Below are positions 42,295 to 50,460 of a stretch of DNA of 64,000 nucleotides, piece by piece (the first letter of the stretch is position 1; the number at the start of each line of letters is the position of its first letter). The stretch comes from Demequina soli (GTDB lineage: Bacteria > Actinomycetota > Actinomycetes > Actinomycetales > Demequinaceae), in contig NZ_BBLZ01000002.1 of NCBI RefSeq assembly GCF_000971195.1, forward strand, positions 124,001 to 188,000, read 5' to 3'. Position numbers and translations under genes: made by a program. The notes under the pieces are model-generated. The model was not told the origin of the DNA and searched no databases. It worked only from the letters and a program-made list of their open reading frames with translations.

Positions 42295-43943
42295 GCGAGC
42301 ATCCGTCCGGCGCCTTCGCCCGCGCGCTCGTCGCGGCCCTCGCGGAGCGCGGCGTCGAGGACTACGTGCTCAGCCCCGGCTCCCGCTCCGGACCGCTCGC
42401 GCACGCGCTCGCGGAGGCCGGCGCCGAGAGCCCGCCGCTCGGGGCGCCGCGCGTGCGGCTGCACGTGCGCATCGACGAGCGCAGCGCGGGCTTCCTCGCG
42501 CTCGGCATCGCGCGGGGCCGCGCCGCCGCGGGCGACCCCCGGCCCGTCGCGATCGTCACCACCTCGGGCACCGCGGTCGGCAACCTGCTGCCGGCGGTCA
42601 TGGAGGCCCACCACTCGGGCGTGCCGCTGCTGCTGCTCACCGCGGACCGTCCCGCCGAGCTGCGCGGCGTCGGCGCGAACCAGACCACCGACCAGGTGGG
42701 CATCTTCGGCGCGTTCGTGCGGTGGGAGGCGGACGTGCCCGCGTCCGAGATCGGCGAGCAGCGCGACCGCGCCACCGCGCTGGCCGAGCGTGCCGTCGCG
42801 TCCGCCGCGGGCGACCGCGCGCGCGAGGACATGACCGCCGCTCCCGGCCCGGTGCATGTGAACATCGCGTTCCGCGAGCCGCTGGGCGCGGACGGCGGCG
42901 TCTGGCTCGACCCGCCGCGCCTGCACACCCCGACGGGCGGGATCCCGATCCTCGTGCCCGCCGAGGAGCCGCTGCCGCTGCCGCCCGTCGCGCGCGGCGT
43001 GGTGATCGCCGGCGACGGCGCGGGCGACGTCGCCCGGCAGGTCGCCGAGGCGCACGGCTGGCCGCTGCTGGCCGAGCCCACCTCGCTCGCCCGCTCCGGC
43101 TCGCACTGCATCCCCGACTACGTGAGGCTGCTGGAGTCCGCCCAGGGCGCCGATCTCGCGGCACGCGTCCACCAGGTGGTCGTGATCGGCCGCCCCACCC
43201 TCACCCGTCCGGTCCAGGCGCTCATCGCGCGGGCGCCGGCGCTGATCGTGGCGGCGTTCGGCGCGCGCTGGCGCGAGGCCCCGGCCCACGCGCAGGCGGT
43301 CCTGCGCGACGTGCCGCCGTCGTGGCTGTGGTCCACGGCCCCCGACGAGGCGGACCCCGGCTGGCTCGCCGAGTGGCGCGCGGGCGGGGCACGATGCGCG
43401 TCCCCCGAGGGCTGGGGCACGCGGGTGGTCGCGGCGGCCTTCGCCGAGTCGCTGCGGGACGGCGTGTGGGGCGTGGTCGGATCGTCGGGGCCCGTGCGGC
43501 TCCTCGACCGGCTCATGGCCGCCGCCCCCGCGGGAGCGGCGCCGCTGCTGGTCGCCAACCGCGGCCTCGCCGGCATCGACGGGACCATCTCGACCGCCGC
43601 CGGCGTCGCGCTCGGGTCGGGGCGCATCGTCCACGCCCTCATGGGCGACGTGACGTTCCTGCACGAGGCCGGCGGGCTGCTCGTCGGGCCGCGCGAGGAG
43701 CGGCCGCGGCTGCGGATCGTCGTGGTCAACGACGGCGGCGGCACCATCTTCTCCGGTCTCGAGCATTCCGCGGCTCCCGCCGAGAACCTGGAGCGGGTGT
43801 TCACCACGCCGCACGGGGCGGACCTGGGCGCGCTGTGCGCCGGCTACCGGGTCCCCCATCGTGAGGTGCGTTCGCGCGAGGAGCTCGCGGCCGCGCTCGC
43901 GGCGCCGGTCACGGGACTCGAGGTGATCGAGGCCGTCGTCTGA
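42291..43943 (+). CDS. menD: SEPHCHC synthase (2-succinyl-5-enolpyruvyl-6-hydroxy-3-cyclohexene-1-carboxylate synthase)
   Basis: Thiamine-diphosphate enzyme (550 residues) condensing isochorismate with 2-oxoglutarate. The PYR domain starts FARALVAALAERGVEDYVLSPGSRSGPLA and holds the cofactor-activating glutamate in RIDERSAGFLALGIA. The C-terminal PP domain has GDVTFLHEAGGLL and VVVNDGGGTIFSGLE (GDx-to-NDGG TPP motif). GTG start at 42291 overlaps the menC stop, so the two are co-translated. Convergent with menF. Confidence 0.96.
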   Translation: MSEHPSGAFARALVAALAERGVEDYVLSPGSRSGPLAHALAEAGAESPPLGAPRVRLHVRIDERSAGFLALGIARGRAAAGDPRPVAIVTTSGTAVGNLLPAVMEAHHSGVPLLLLTADRPAELRGVGANQTTDQVGIFGAFVRWEADVPASEIGEQRDRATALAERAVASAAGDRAREDMTAAPGPVHVNIAFREPLGADGGVWLDPPRLHTPTGGIPILVPAEEPLPLPPVARGVVIAGDGAGDVARQVAEAHGWPLLAEPTSLARSGSHCIPDYVRLLESAQGADLAARVHQVVVIGRPTLTRPVQALIARAPALIVAAFGARWREAPAHAQAVLRDVPPSWLWSTAPDEADPGWLAEWRAGGARCASPEGWGTRVVAAAFAESLRDGVWGVVGSSGPVRLLDRLMAAAPAGAAPLLVANRGLAGIDGTISTAAGVALGSGRIVHALMGDVTFLHEAGGLLVGPREERPRLRIVVVNDGGGTIFSGLEHSAAPAENLERVFTTPHGADLGALCAGYRVPHREVRSREELAAALAAPVTGLEVIEAVV

Positions 43944-44033
43944 TTGCCAATGACAGATGTGACGGGTGTGACCAGGCGTGAGGGATGACGCGGCCCCACC
44001 GTCACCTCAGGTCACATTTGTCATTGGGAGTCG
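43942..44033. repeat. Intergenic palindromic repeat family A, copy 3, overlapping the 3' end of menF
   Basis: Left arm GATTGCCAATGACAGATGTGAC, right arm GGTCACATTTGTCATTGGGAGTC, centred between convergent menD and the menF fusion. Read on the minus strand, the right arm encodes the last residues LPMTNVT and the stop of the menF fusion, so the element evidently inserted into or replaced the original 3' end. It may also work as a two-way terminator. Confidence 0.83.
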
Positions 44034-45974
44034 CCGCGCCCTCAGGACCGCGTCGCGGCGCAGGGCCGGCTCGCCGTCGTGGCCCACGACGTCGCGCTCG
44101 CGCAGCTCGGCGACCTCGACCTCCCACCCGTCGCCCAGACCGGCCGCGGCCTCCTCGGCGCGGAACGCCAGATGCGCGAGCCGCGGGTGCTCGAGCACGT
44201 GCGGGTCGCGGGGGTCATGGCCCACGACGAGCAGCGTGCCGCCGGGCGCGACCAGCCGCGCGAGCCGCCCCACGAGCACCGCGATGCCCGCCTCGGGATG
44301 CGCGAAGTGGGTGGTGACCAGGTCGAACGTGGCGTCGGGCAGGTCCGCGCGCATCGCGTCGTCCACGCGCCAGTCGAGCCGGGCGGCCACGTCCTCGCCC
44401 GCGCGCGACGCGCGCTCGACGCCGCGCGACACGGCGGTCGCGGACACGTCGATCGCGGTGACCTGCCAGCCCAGCGACGCGAGGTGCACCGCGTCGGCGC
44501 CCTCGCCGCACCCGACCTCGAGCGCCCGCCCGGGGGTCAGGCGCGCCGCCTCCTCCACGAGCTGCGCGTTCGCGGCGCCGGACCAGACGGCCTCCTGCGA
44601 CGAGTAGCGCTCCTCCCACGCGGTCGCGTCCCAGCCGTCCGCGGGCAGGTCGGCGCCGCCGGCCGGGCCGTGCGCGTGCCCCGCGACCACGGGGACCGCC
44701 GCGGTGACGGCCGGCAGCGCGGCACCGATGGCACGGCGCATCGGCTCGAGCTTCGCCTCCGACTCCGCCCACTCCGAGGCCGCCTCCGACGCCGCGACGA
44801 TGCCGCAACCGGCGAACAGGCGCAGGTCGCGCGCATCGTCCCGCGACACCTCCGCGGAGCGCAGGCCGATGCACCACTCGCCGTCGCCGCCCGCGTCGAT
44901 CCAGCCGACCGGCCCGGCGTAGCGCGCGCGGTCCAGCCCCTCGAGCTCGTCGATGACGCGCGCGGCGCCCACCGTCGGGGTGCCGCACACCGCGGCGCTG
45001 GGGTGCAGCTCGCGCACGAGCTCGAGCGCCGCGACGTTGTGGGACAGCACGCCCGTGACGTCGGTCGCGAGGTGCATGACGTTGGGCAGGTGCAGCACGA
45101 ACGGCTCGTCGGGCACGTTGACGGACCCGCAGTGCCCGGCCAGCGCCTGGGTCACCGAGCGCACGGCGTACTCGTGCTCCTCACGGTCCTTCGACGAGCG
45201 CGCGAGGGCGCCGGCGCGCGCGAGGTCGCGCATGTCGTCGCCCGTCATGCGGATGGTGCCGGCGAGCACGCGGGACGTCACGAGGCCGTGGTCGACGCGC
45301 GCGAGCAGCTCGGGCGTCGCGCCCACGAGGCCGTCGACGTGGAACGCCCAGCACATGGGGTAGTCGTCGGCCAGGCGGCGCAGCAGCACGCGCACGTCCA
45401 CGGGCCGCTCGGTGCGGGCCGCGACCGCGCGCGCGAGCACCACCTTCTCCAGCTCGCCGCCGCGGATCCGCGCGACGGCGGCCTCGACGGCGGCGGTCCA
45501 GGCGGCCTCGTCGCCGGCGTCGAGCGTCACCGCGCCCGGGTCGACGGGCGCCGTCGCCGCGGCGAGCGCCTCCTCGAGGGTGACCGCGCCCTCGTCCTCG
45601 CGCGTGACCTGCGTGAACCACGCGCGGCCGTCGCGCCGGCCCAGCACGAACCGCGGCACCACCAGCGCGCCGCCCGCGCGCGACGAGTCCGCGAACGCGA
45701 ACGAGCCGAACGCCACGAGGCCGGTGCCGCGCACCCGCACGTCGTCGCGCACCTCGGCGGTGCGGCACAGCAGCCGCCACCAGTGCTGGGCGGCGTCGAT
45801 GCGCTCCTCGCCCGCGGTGTCGATGCGCGCCGCCTCGCCCCACGCGACCATGCCCTCGCCGCGCCTCACCCACGAGATCCCGGCTTCGGGAAGGGCGGCG
45901 ATCAGGTCGCCCGGGTCCTCGATCTCGACGGTGCGGACGCGCAGGGGTCCCGGGGTGGCGGAGTGGACGGTCAC
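44007..45974 (-). CDS. menF: Isochorismate synthase fused to a class I SAM methyltransferase
   Basis: 655 residues with two domains in one uninterrupted frame. Residues 1 to about 415 are a chorismate-utilising isochorismate synthase: GELEKVVLARAVAARTE, RVLAGTIRMTG, FVLHLPNVMHLATDVTG, LHPSAAVCGTP, RYAGPVGWIDAGGDGEW and LFAGCGIVAASEAASEW. After an Ala/Gly/Pro linker, about 440-640 is a methyltransferase: WEERYSSQEAVWSGAANAQLV, SAM loop ALEVGCGEGADAVHLA (about 480-495), TAIDVSATAV and DLVTTHFAHPE. The second domain resembles free-standing TehB-like actinobacterial methyltransferases, not UbiE/MenG. The last residues come from a repeat. Confidence 0.93.
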   Translation of the reverse strand: MTVHSATPGPLRVRTVEIEDPGDLIAALPEAGISWVRRGEGMVAWGEAARIDTAGEERIDAAQHWWRLLCRTAEVRDDVRVRGTGLVAFGSFAFADSSRAGGALVVPRFVLGRRDGRAWFTQVTREDEGAVTLEEALAAATAPVDPGAVTLDAGDEAAWTAAVEAAVARIRGGELEKVVLARAVAARTERPVDVRVLLRRLADDYPMCWAFHVDGLVGATPELLARVDHGLVTSRVLAGTIRMTGDDMRDLARAGALARSSKDREEHEYAVRSVTQALAGHCGSVNVPDEPFVLHLPNVMHLATDVTGVLSHNVAALELVRELHPSAAVCGTPTVGAARVIDELEGLDRARYAGPVGWIDAGGDGEWCIGLRSAEVSRDDARDLRLFAGCGIVAASEAASEWAESEAKLEPMRRAIGAALPAVTAAVPVVAGHAHGPAGGADLPADGWDATAWEERYSSQEAVWSGAANAQLVEEAARLTPGRALEVGCGEGADAVHLASLGWQVTAIDVSATAVSRGVERASRAGEDVAARLDWRVDDAMRADLPDATFDLVTTHFAHPEAGIAVLVGRLARLVAPGGTLLVVGHDPRDPHVLEHPRLAHLAFRAEEAAAGLGDGWEVEVAELRERDVVGHDGEPALRRDAVLRARRLPMTNVT

Positions 45975-46035
45975 GTTCTCACATTAGGGCCGCGGTGCCG
46001 GGGGACGATGCGCGGGCCGGGGGCGCGAGGGCGGC

Positions 46036-47310
46036 TCAGCGGGCGGCGCGCACCCCGAGCGCCACGAGGTGGTCGTTGACGAACCGGCCCGCGGGGTCGA
46101 GCTCCTCGAACACGGCGCGCGCGTCCGCGACGCGGGGGTGCACGCGGGCGATCGCGGCCGCGTCGAACGCGTGCCACTTGCCCCAGTGGGGTCGCGCGTC
46201 GAAGGGCGCGAGCGCCTCCTCGACACGCGGCAGCAGCGCGCGCACGGCGTCGGGCCGGCGTGCCCACGTGAAGTGGATCGCGAGGGTGTCGCGGCCGTAT
46301 GCGCCGGACAGCCACAGCCGGTCGGCGGCGACGGCGCGCAGCTCGGACACGAGCAGGTGCTCGCGGATCTGCGGCGCGAGCGCGCGGACCGAGGCGAGCG
46401 CCTCGCCCGCGGCCTCCATCGGCACGAAGTACTCGGTCTGGATCTCCTCGCCGTTCGACGGCGTGTGCGTGAGCCGGAAGTGCGGCAGGCGGTCGATCCA
46501 CGGCCCGGGCGCGCCGCCCTGCGGGGTGAGCGCGTCGGGGTCGCCGTCGACCAGCCGCGCGTCGGACTCGGGGCTGCGCCGCGCGCCGTGCCACTCCTCT
46601 GGCGGCGTGCCGTCGAGCCCGATGCCGCTCTTGCGCCAGATCTGCTGCACCGTCGGCTCGTCCCACGTGGTGAAGATCGACACGGAGTACGCGTCCGCGA
46701 GGATCGCCGGGGTGTCGGACAGGAGCACCTCCCACGGCATCCCCGTGTAGACGTCCTGTCGCACGTCGTAGGTGGGCTGCACGCCGAGCGTGACGCGGGT
46801 GATGATGCCGAAGGCGCCCAGGCCGACCGCGAGCGCGGGGAACTGCGGCTCGCCGATGCGGGCGGTGCGCGGCTCCCCGTCGCCGTCGACGAAGTCGAGC
46901 TTGCGCAGCGCGGTCGACTGGCAGCCGTTGCGTGCGCCCGAGCCATGGGTGCCGGTCGCCGTCGCTCCCGCCACCGAGATGTGGGGGAGGGAGCCCGTGT
47001 TGTGCAGCGCCCAGCCGCGGTGCTGCAGCCACGCGCCGAGCACGCCGTAGCGCATGCCCGCGGGCGCGGTCACGGTGGGGTGCGCGGGGTCGGACAGGTC
47101 GATGTGCGGCTCGCCCGCGAGGGCCGTGGTGTCGACGAGCGTGCCGTCGGTGTCCGCGATCGCGTTGAACGAGTGGCGCGTGCCCAACGCCTTGACCCGG
47201 CCCGGCGCCTCCCGCACCGCCAGCGCCACCTCGTCCGCGTCGCGCGGCGTGATCAGCCGCCCCGCGATGAAGCGGTGGGTTCCGGCCCAGGTGACGCCCG
47301 CGTCGCTCAT
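46036..47310 (-). CDS. aldO: Alditol oxidase (FAD-linked, AldO/xylitol oxidase family)
   Basis: 424-residue flavoprotein oxidising the terminal hydroxyl of alditols such as xylitol or sorbitol with O2, producing an aldose and H2O2. It closely follows Streptomyces AldO: MSDAGVTWAGTHRF start, FAD domain VKALGTRHSFNAIADTDG with the histidine expected to bind FAD covalently, TGSLPHISVAGATATGTHGSG, and the C-terminal substrate domain with LPHFRLTHTPSNGEEIQTEYF, YGRDTLAIHFTW and HWGKWHAFD. ATG at 47310 is preferred to 47388. No signal peptide. It lies within the menaquinone region without a known functional link. Confidence 0.88.
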   Translation of the reverse strand: MSDAGVTWAGTHRFIAGRLITPRDADEVALAVREAPGRVKALGTRHSFNAIADTDGTLVDTTALAGEPHIDLSDPAHPTVTAPAGMRYGVLGAWLQHRGWALHNTGSLPHISVAGATATGTHGSGARNGCQSTALRKLDFVDGDGEPRTARIGEPQFPALAVGLGAFGIITRVTLGVQPTYDVRQDVYTGMPWEVLLSDTPAILADAYSVSIFTTWDEPTVQQIWRKSGIGLDGTPPEEWHGARRSPESDARLVDGDPDALTPQGGAPGPWIDRLPHFRLTHTPSNGEEIQTEYFVPMEAAGEALASVRALAPQIREHLLVSELRAVAADRLWLSGAYGRDTLAIHFTWARRPDAVRALLPRVEEALAPFDARPHWGKWHAFDAAAIARVHPRVADARAVFEELDPAGRFVNDHLVALGVRAAR

Positions 47311-47375
47311 ACGGCCACCGTAACAACCTGGTGCGACGGTGCGGAGGCGGCGCGGCGCATCGTCCCGTGGCACCC

Positions 47376-47438
47376 CGACCGCGCTCACACGCGGCGAGCC
47401 TCGAGAGGGGCGTGCTCAGGTGCGGATCGTGTGTGGAA
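47376..47438. repeat. Intergenic repeat family B, copy 3 (shortened)
   Basis: CGACCGCGCTCACACGC at the left and GTGCGGATCGTGTGTGGAAG at the right match the ends of copies 1 and 2. About 45 bp of the middle, including GTGAAGCCCGA, are missing. A weaker G-rich run (GGCCGGGGCGGAGGGG, 47442-47457) follows. Located between divergent aldO and menJ. Confidence 0.6.
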
Positions 47439-47507
47439 GAAGGCCGGGGCGGAGGGGACGATGCGCGGCAGGACCGAGCATCCCGCACGCGCCTTTACCC
47501 TTGTCGG

Positions 47508-48803
47508 GTGCGTACAGAGGCCGATGTCATCGTGATCGGGGCGGGTCCCGGAGGGGCCGCCGCAGCCCGCTACCTCGCGGTCGAGGGGTTCGACGTCATC
47601 GCGTTGGAGAAGACGCGGTTCCCGCGCGAGAAGGTGTGCGGCGACGGCCTCACGCCACGCGCCGTGCGCGAGATCGACCTCATCGGCCTGCCCACGCCGC
47701 GCGAGGAGGGGTGGATCCCCAACCACGGCCTGCGCATGGTCGGCGGCGGGCACCGCCTCGAGTTCCCGTGGCACGACCTCGAGTCGTTCCCCAGCTACGG
47801 CCTGTCGCTGCCGCGCTCGGAGTTCGACAGGCGCCTCGCCGACCACGCGCGCGCCGGTGGCGCCGACGTGCGCGAGGGCTGGCACGTCGAGTCCGTCATC
47901 CGCGACGAGCGCCAGGCCGGGTACGCCGGCGGCGGGCGCATCGTCGGCGTGGTCGCCCGCGAGACCGACGAGCGCGGCCGCAAGGTCGGCGAGCCCGTCG
48001 AGTACCGCGCGCCGCTGGTCATCGCCGCCGACGGCGTGAGCGCCCGCATCGCGCTCGGGCTGGGCATGGAGCGCAAGGTCAACCGCCCCATGGGCGTCGC
48101 GGTCCGCACCTACATCGAGACCCCCCGCCACGCGGAGGAGTGGATGGAGGGCCACCTCGAGATCTGGGACGGCGAGCGCGGGAGCAGCAACCTCCTGCCC
48201 GGCTACGGCTGGATCTTCCCGCTGGGCGACGGCACCGCCAACGTGGGCCTCGGCACGCTCAGCGCCAAGGGCACCCCGTCCAAGCTCGACCACCGCGCGC
48301 TCATGCGCGACTGGCTGGACCACTCCGCCGAGGACTGGGAGTTCGGCGAGCAGGTCGGCGACATCAAGGGCGCCGCCATCCCCATGGCCTTCAACCGCCA
48401 GCCCCACTACGTGCCGGGCATGATGCTCGTCGGCGACTCCGGCGGCATGGTCAACCCGTTCAACGGCGAGGGCATCGCCTACGCGATGCAGGCCGCGCGA
48501 CGCGCCACCGAGGCCGCCGTGGCCTCGCGCGACGCGGTCGGCGCGCGCGACACCGAGGGCGCGCTCGCGGGCTACGCGCGGATGATGAAGGACGACCTCG
48601 GCGGGTACTACTCGCTGGGCCGCGTCTTCGCCTCGCTGGTCGAGCACCCGGCCGTCATGAAGGTGTGCACGAAGTACGGGCTTCCTAGTCCTTTGGTCAT
48701 GGAATTCACGTCTAGACTGCTGGCAGATGTCTACGAGCCGCGCGGCGGCAACTGGGCCGACAGGCTCATGTCCGCCTTGACGCGGGTCGCGCCGGCGGCC
48801 TGA
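47508..48803 (+). CDS. menJ: Menaquinone reductase / geranylgeranyl reductase family flavoprotein
   Basis: 431-residue FAD oxidoreductase. N-terminal ADVIVIGAGPGGAAAARYLA (GxGxxG), LEKTRFPREKVCGDGLTPRAVRE, PRSEFDRRLADHA, and the second FAD motif MMLVGDSGGMVNPFNGEGIAYAM. It matches actinobacterial MenJ (Rv0561c type), which hydrogenates isoprene units of the menaquinone tail; archaeal-type geranylgeranyl reductases share the fold. GTG at 47508 is seven bases after TACCCT, probably leaderless. It lies 41 bp before nuoA, which ties tail reduction to the quinone-using complex I. Confidence 0.88.
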   Translation: MRTEADVIVIGAGPGGAAAARYLAVEGFDVIALEKTRFPREKVCGDGLTPRAVREIDLIGLPTPREEGWIPNHGLRMVGGGHRLEFPWHDLESFPSYGLSLPRSEFDRRLADHARAGGADVREGWHVESVIRDERQAGYAGGGRIVGVVARETDERGRKVGEPVEYRAPLVIAADGVSARIALGLGMERKVNRPMGVAVRTYIETPRHAEEWMEGHLEIWDGERGSSNLLPGYGWIFPLGDGTANVGLGTLSAKGTPSKLDHRALMRDWLDHSAEDWEFGEQVGDIKGAAIPMAFNRQPHYVPGMMLVGDSGGMVNPFNGEGIAYAMQAARRATEAAVASRDAVGARDTEGALAGYARMMKDDLGGYYSLGRVFASLVEHPAVMKVCTKYGLPSPLVMEFTSRLLADVYEPRGGNWADRLMSALTRVAPAA

Positions 48804-48844
48804 CGGGCATCTGGGTCCTCGAGGAAGACGGAAGGAAATTCGCC

Positions 48845-49204
48845 GTGAATCCGTACGTGCCGATCATCGTCATGATGGTGATCGCCGGTCTGCTCGCAGG
48901 CGCAGGCCTGTTCGTGAGCTCCATCCTCGGCCCCAAGAGGGCGAACGCCGCGAAGCTCGACAGGTACGAGTCCGGCCTCGAGCCGACCCCTGGCGCCGCG
49001 GGCGGCGGCCGCATCCCGATCAAGTACTACCTCGTCGCGATGACGTTCATCGTCTTCGACATCGAGGTCGTGTTCCTCTACCCCTGGGCGATCGCGCACG
49101 CGGCGCTCGGCTGGTTCGGGCTGATCGCCATCATGACCTTCCTCGCCCTCATCACGATCCCGTTCGTGTACGAGTGGCGCCGCGGCGGATTCGAGTGGGA
49201 CTGA
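48845..49204 (+). CDS. nuoA: NADH-quinone oxidoreductase subunit A
   Basis: 119-residue membrane subunit of complex I with three helices (YVPIIVMMVIAGLLAGAGLFVSSIL; FIVFDIEVVFLYPWAI; GLIAIMTFLALITIPFVYEW). KRANAAKLDRYESGLEP marks the loop near the quinone channel, and DIEVVFLYPW is the family signature. Start is GTG 48845 after the Shine-Dalgarno GGAAGGAAA. First of fourteen genes in canonical nuoA-N order. Confidence 0.97.
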   Translation: MNPYVPIIVMMVIAGLLAGAGLFVSSILGPKRANAAKLDRYESGLEPTPGAAGGGRIPIKYYLVAMTFIVFDIEVVFLYPWAIAHAALGWFGLIAIMTFLALITIPFVYEWRRGGFEWD

Positions 49205-49207
49205 CAC

Positions 49208-49759
49208 ATGGGTATTGAAGAGAGCGCTCCTCCGTTCATGCTGGGCATGGTCGAGGACTTCGTCGGCTACATGCGCGCGGGCTCGATGTGGCCCGCCACC
49301 TTCGGCCTCGCGTGCTGCGCGATCGAGATGATGGCGACCGGCGCCCCGCGATTCGACATCGCGCGCCACGGCTCCGAGGTCTTCCGCGGCTCGCCGCGCC
49401 AGGCCGACATCATGATCGTCGCGGGCCGCGTGTCCAACAAGATGGCGCCGATCGTCCGCCAGGTCTACGACCAGATGGCCGAGCCGAAGTGGGTGCTGTC
49501 GATGGGCGTGTGCGCCTCGTCGGGCGGCATGTTCAACAACTACGCGATCGTCCAGGGAGTCGACCACGTGGTCCCCGTGGACATCTACCTGCCCGGCTGC
49601 CCGCCGCGCCCCGAGATGCTGCTCAACGCGCTCCTCGAGCTGCAGAAGCAGGCGCGCGAGACGCCCATGGGCCGCAACCGTCGCGAGATCGCCGCCGCCG
49701 CCGAGGCCGCCGCGCTCGCCGCCACCCCGACCTCCGAGATGAAGGGCCTGCTGCGTTGA
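49208..49759 (+). CDS. nuoB: NADH-quinone oxidoreductase subunit B
   Basis: 183-residue peripheral-arm subunit carrying the terminal [4Fe-4S] cluster N2, which reduces menaquinone. Cluster ligands are the adjacent cysteines in [12 protein letters not shown] plus those in [14 protein letters not shown] and [12 protein letters not shown]. The C-terminal 30 residues are Ala/Glu-rich. ATG 49208 follows nuoA by three bases; its stop overlaps the TTG of nuoC. Confidence 0.97.
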   Translation: MGIEESAPPFMLGMVEDFVGYMRAGSMWPATFGLACCAIEMMATGAPRFDIARHGSEVFRGSPRQADIMIVAGRVSNKMAPIVRQVYDQMAEPKWVLSMGVCASSGGMFNNYAIVQGVDHVVPVDIYLPGCPPRPEMLLNALLELQKQARETPMGRNRREIAAAAEAAALAATPTSEMKGLLR

Positions 49760-50460
49760 GCGAGTCCCAGGACCTGACCGGCGCCGAGGACACCCCTCAG
49801 CCGGGCGACCGCGAGCAGATCACGCTCATCAACGTCCGCCAGGGCTCGTTCGGCGCCCTCGGCGACACCTCGGGCTTCGACGGGCTCGTCACGCCGGTGA
49901 TGATGCCCGGCGCGTCCGAGCGCCCGTACGGCGAATGGTTCGACGGCGTCGTCGACGTCCTCGAGGAGCTGCTCGGGGACGATGCGGCGGCCGCCATCGA
50001 GCACGTCGTGGTCGACCGCGGCGAGCTCACGCTGCACATCGCGCGCGAGCACCTGCTCGCGGTCGCGCGTCACCTGCGCGACGACCAGGACCTCCGCTTC
50101 GAGATGTGCCTCGGCGTGTCCGGCGTGCACTACCCGGCTGACGAGCGCCCGCTCCACGCCGTGTACCCGATGCAGTCGATCACCCACAACCGCCGCCTCC
50201 GCCTCGAGGTCGCGGTCACCGACGCGGACCCGCACGTCCCGTCGCTCACCGGGATCTACCCGATGAACAACTGGCACGAGCGCGAGACCTGGGACTTCTT
50301 CGGCATCGTGTTCGACGGCCACCCCTCGCTCGCCCGCATCGAGATGCCGGACGACTGGGTGGGTCACCCCCAGCGCAAGGACTACCCGCTGGGCGGCATC
50401 CCCGTGGAGTACAAGGGCGCGGAGATCCCCTCGCCCGACAACCGGAGGCAGTACCGATGA
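49756..50460 (+). CDS. nuoC: NADH-quinone oxidoreductase subunit C
   Basis: 234-residue hydrophilic subunit. The conserved block [11 protein letters not shown], then [27 protein letters not shown] and the signature [29 protein letters not shown], lie in the C-terminal two-thirds. The N-terminus is acidic and extended, as in other actinobacteria. The only start that matches its neighbours is TTG at 49756, within a TTGA overlap with nuoB; this weak start relies on re-initiation. Confidence 0.94.
   Translation: MSESQDLTGAEDTPQPGDREQITLINVRQGSFGALGDTSGFDGLVTPVMMPGASERPYGEWFDGVVDVLEELLGDDAAAAIEHVVVDRGELTLHIAREHLLAVARHLRDDQDLRFEMCLGVSGVHYPADERPLHAVYPMQSITHNRRLRLEVAVTDADPHVPSLTGIYPMNNWHERETWDFFGIVFDGHPSLARIEMPDDWVGHPQRKDYPLGGIPVEYKGAEIPSPDNRRQYR

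Noticed and set aside
2445-44033. CRISPR array
   Set aside because: The AATGACAAATGT repeats are three widely separated inverted elements, not regularly spaced direct repeats, and no cas genes are present.
33177-48803. A new biosynthetic gene cluster around the menaquinone genes
   Set aside because: Apart from the fused menF, the inserted genes (DUF3048, protease, sirtuin, alditol oxidase) belong to known unrelated families and lack pathway coherence.
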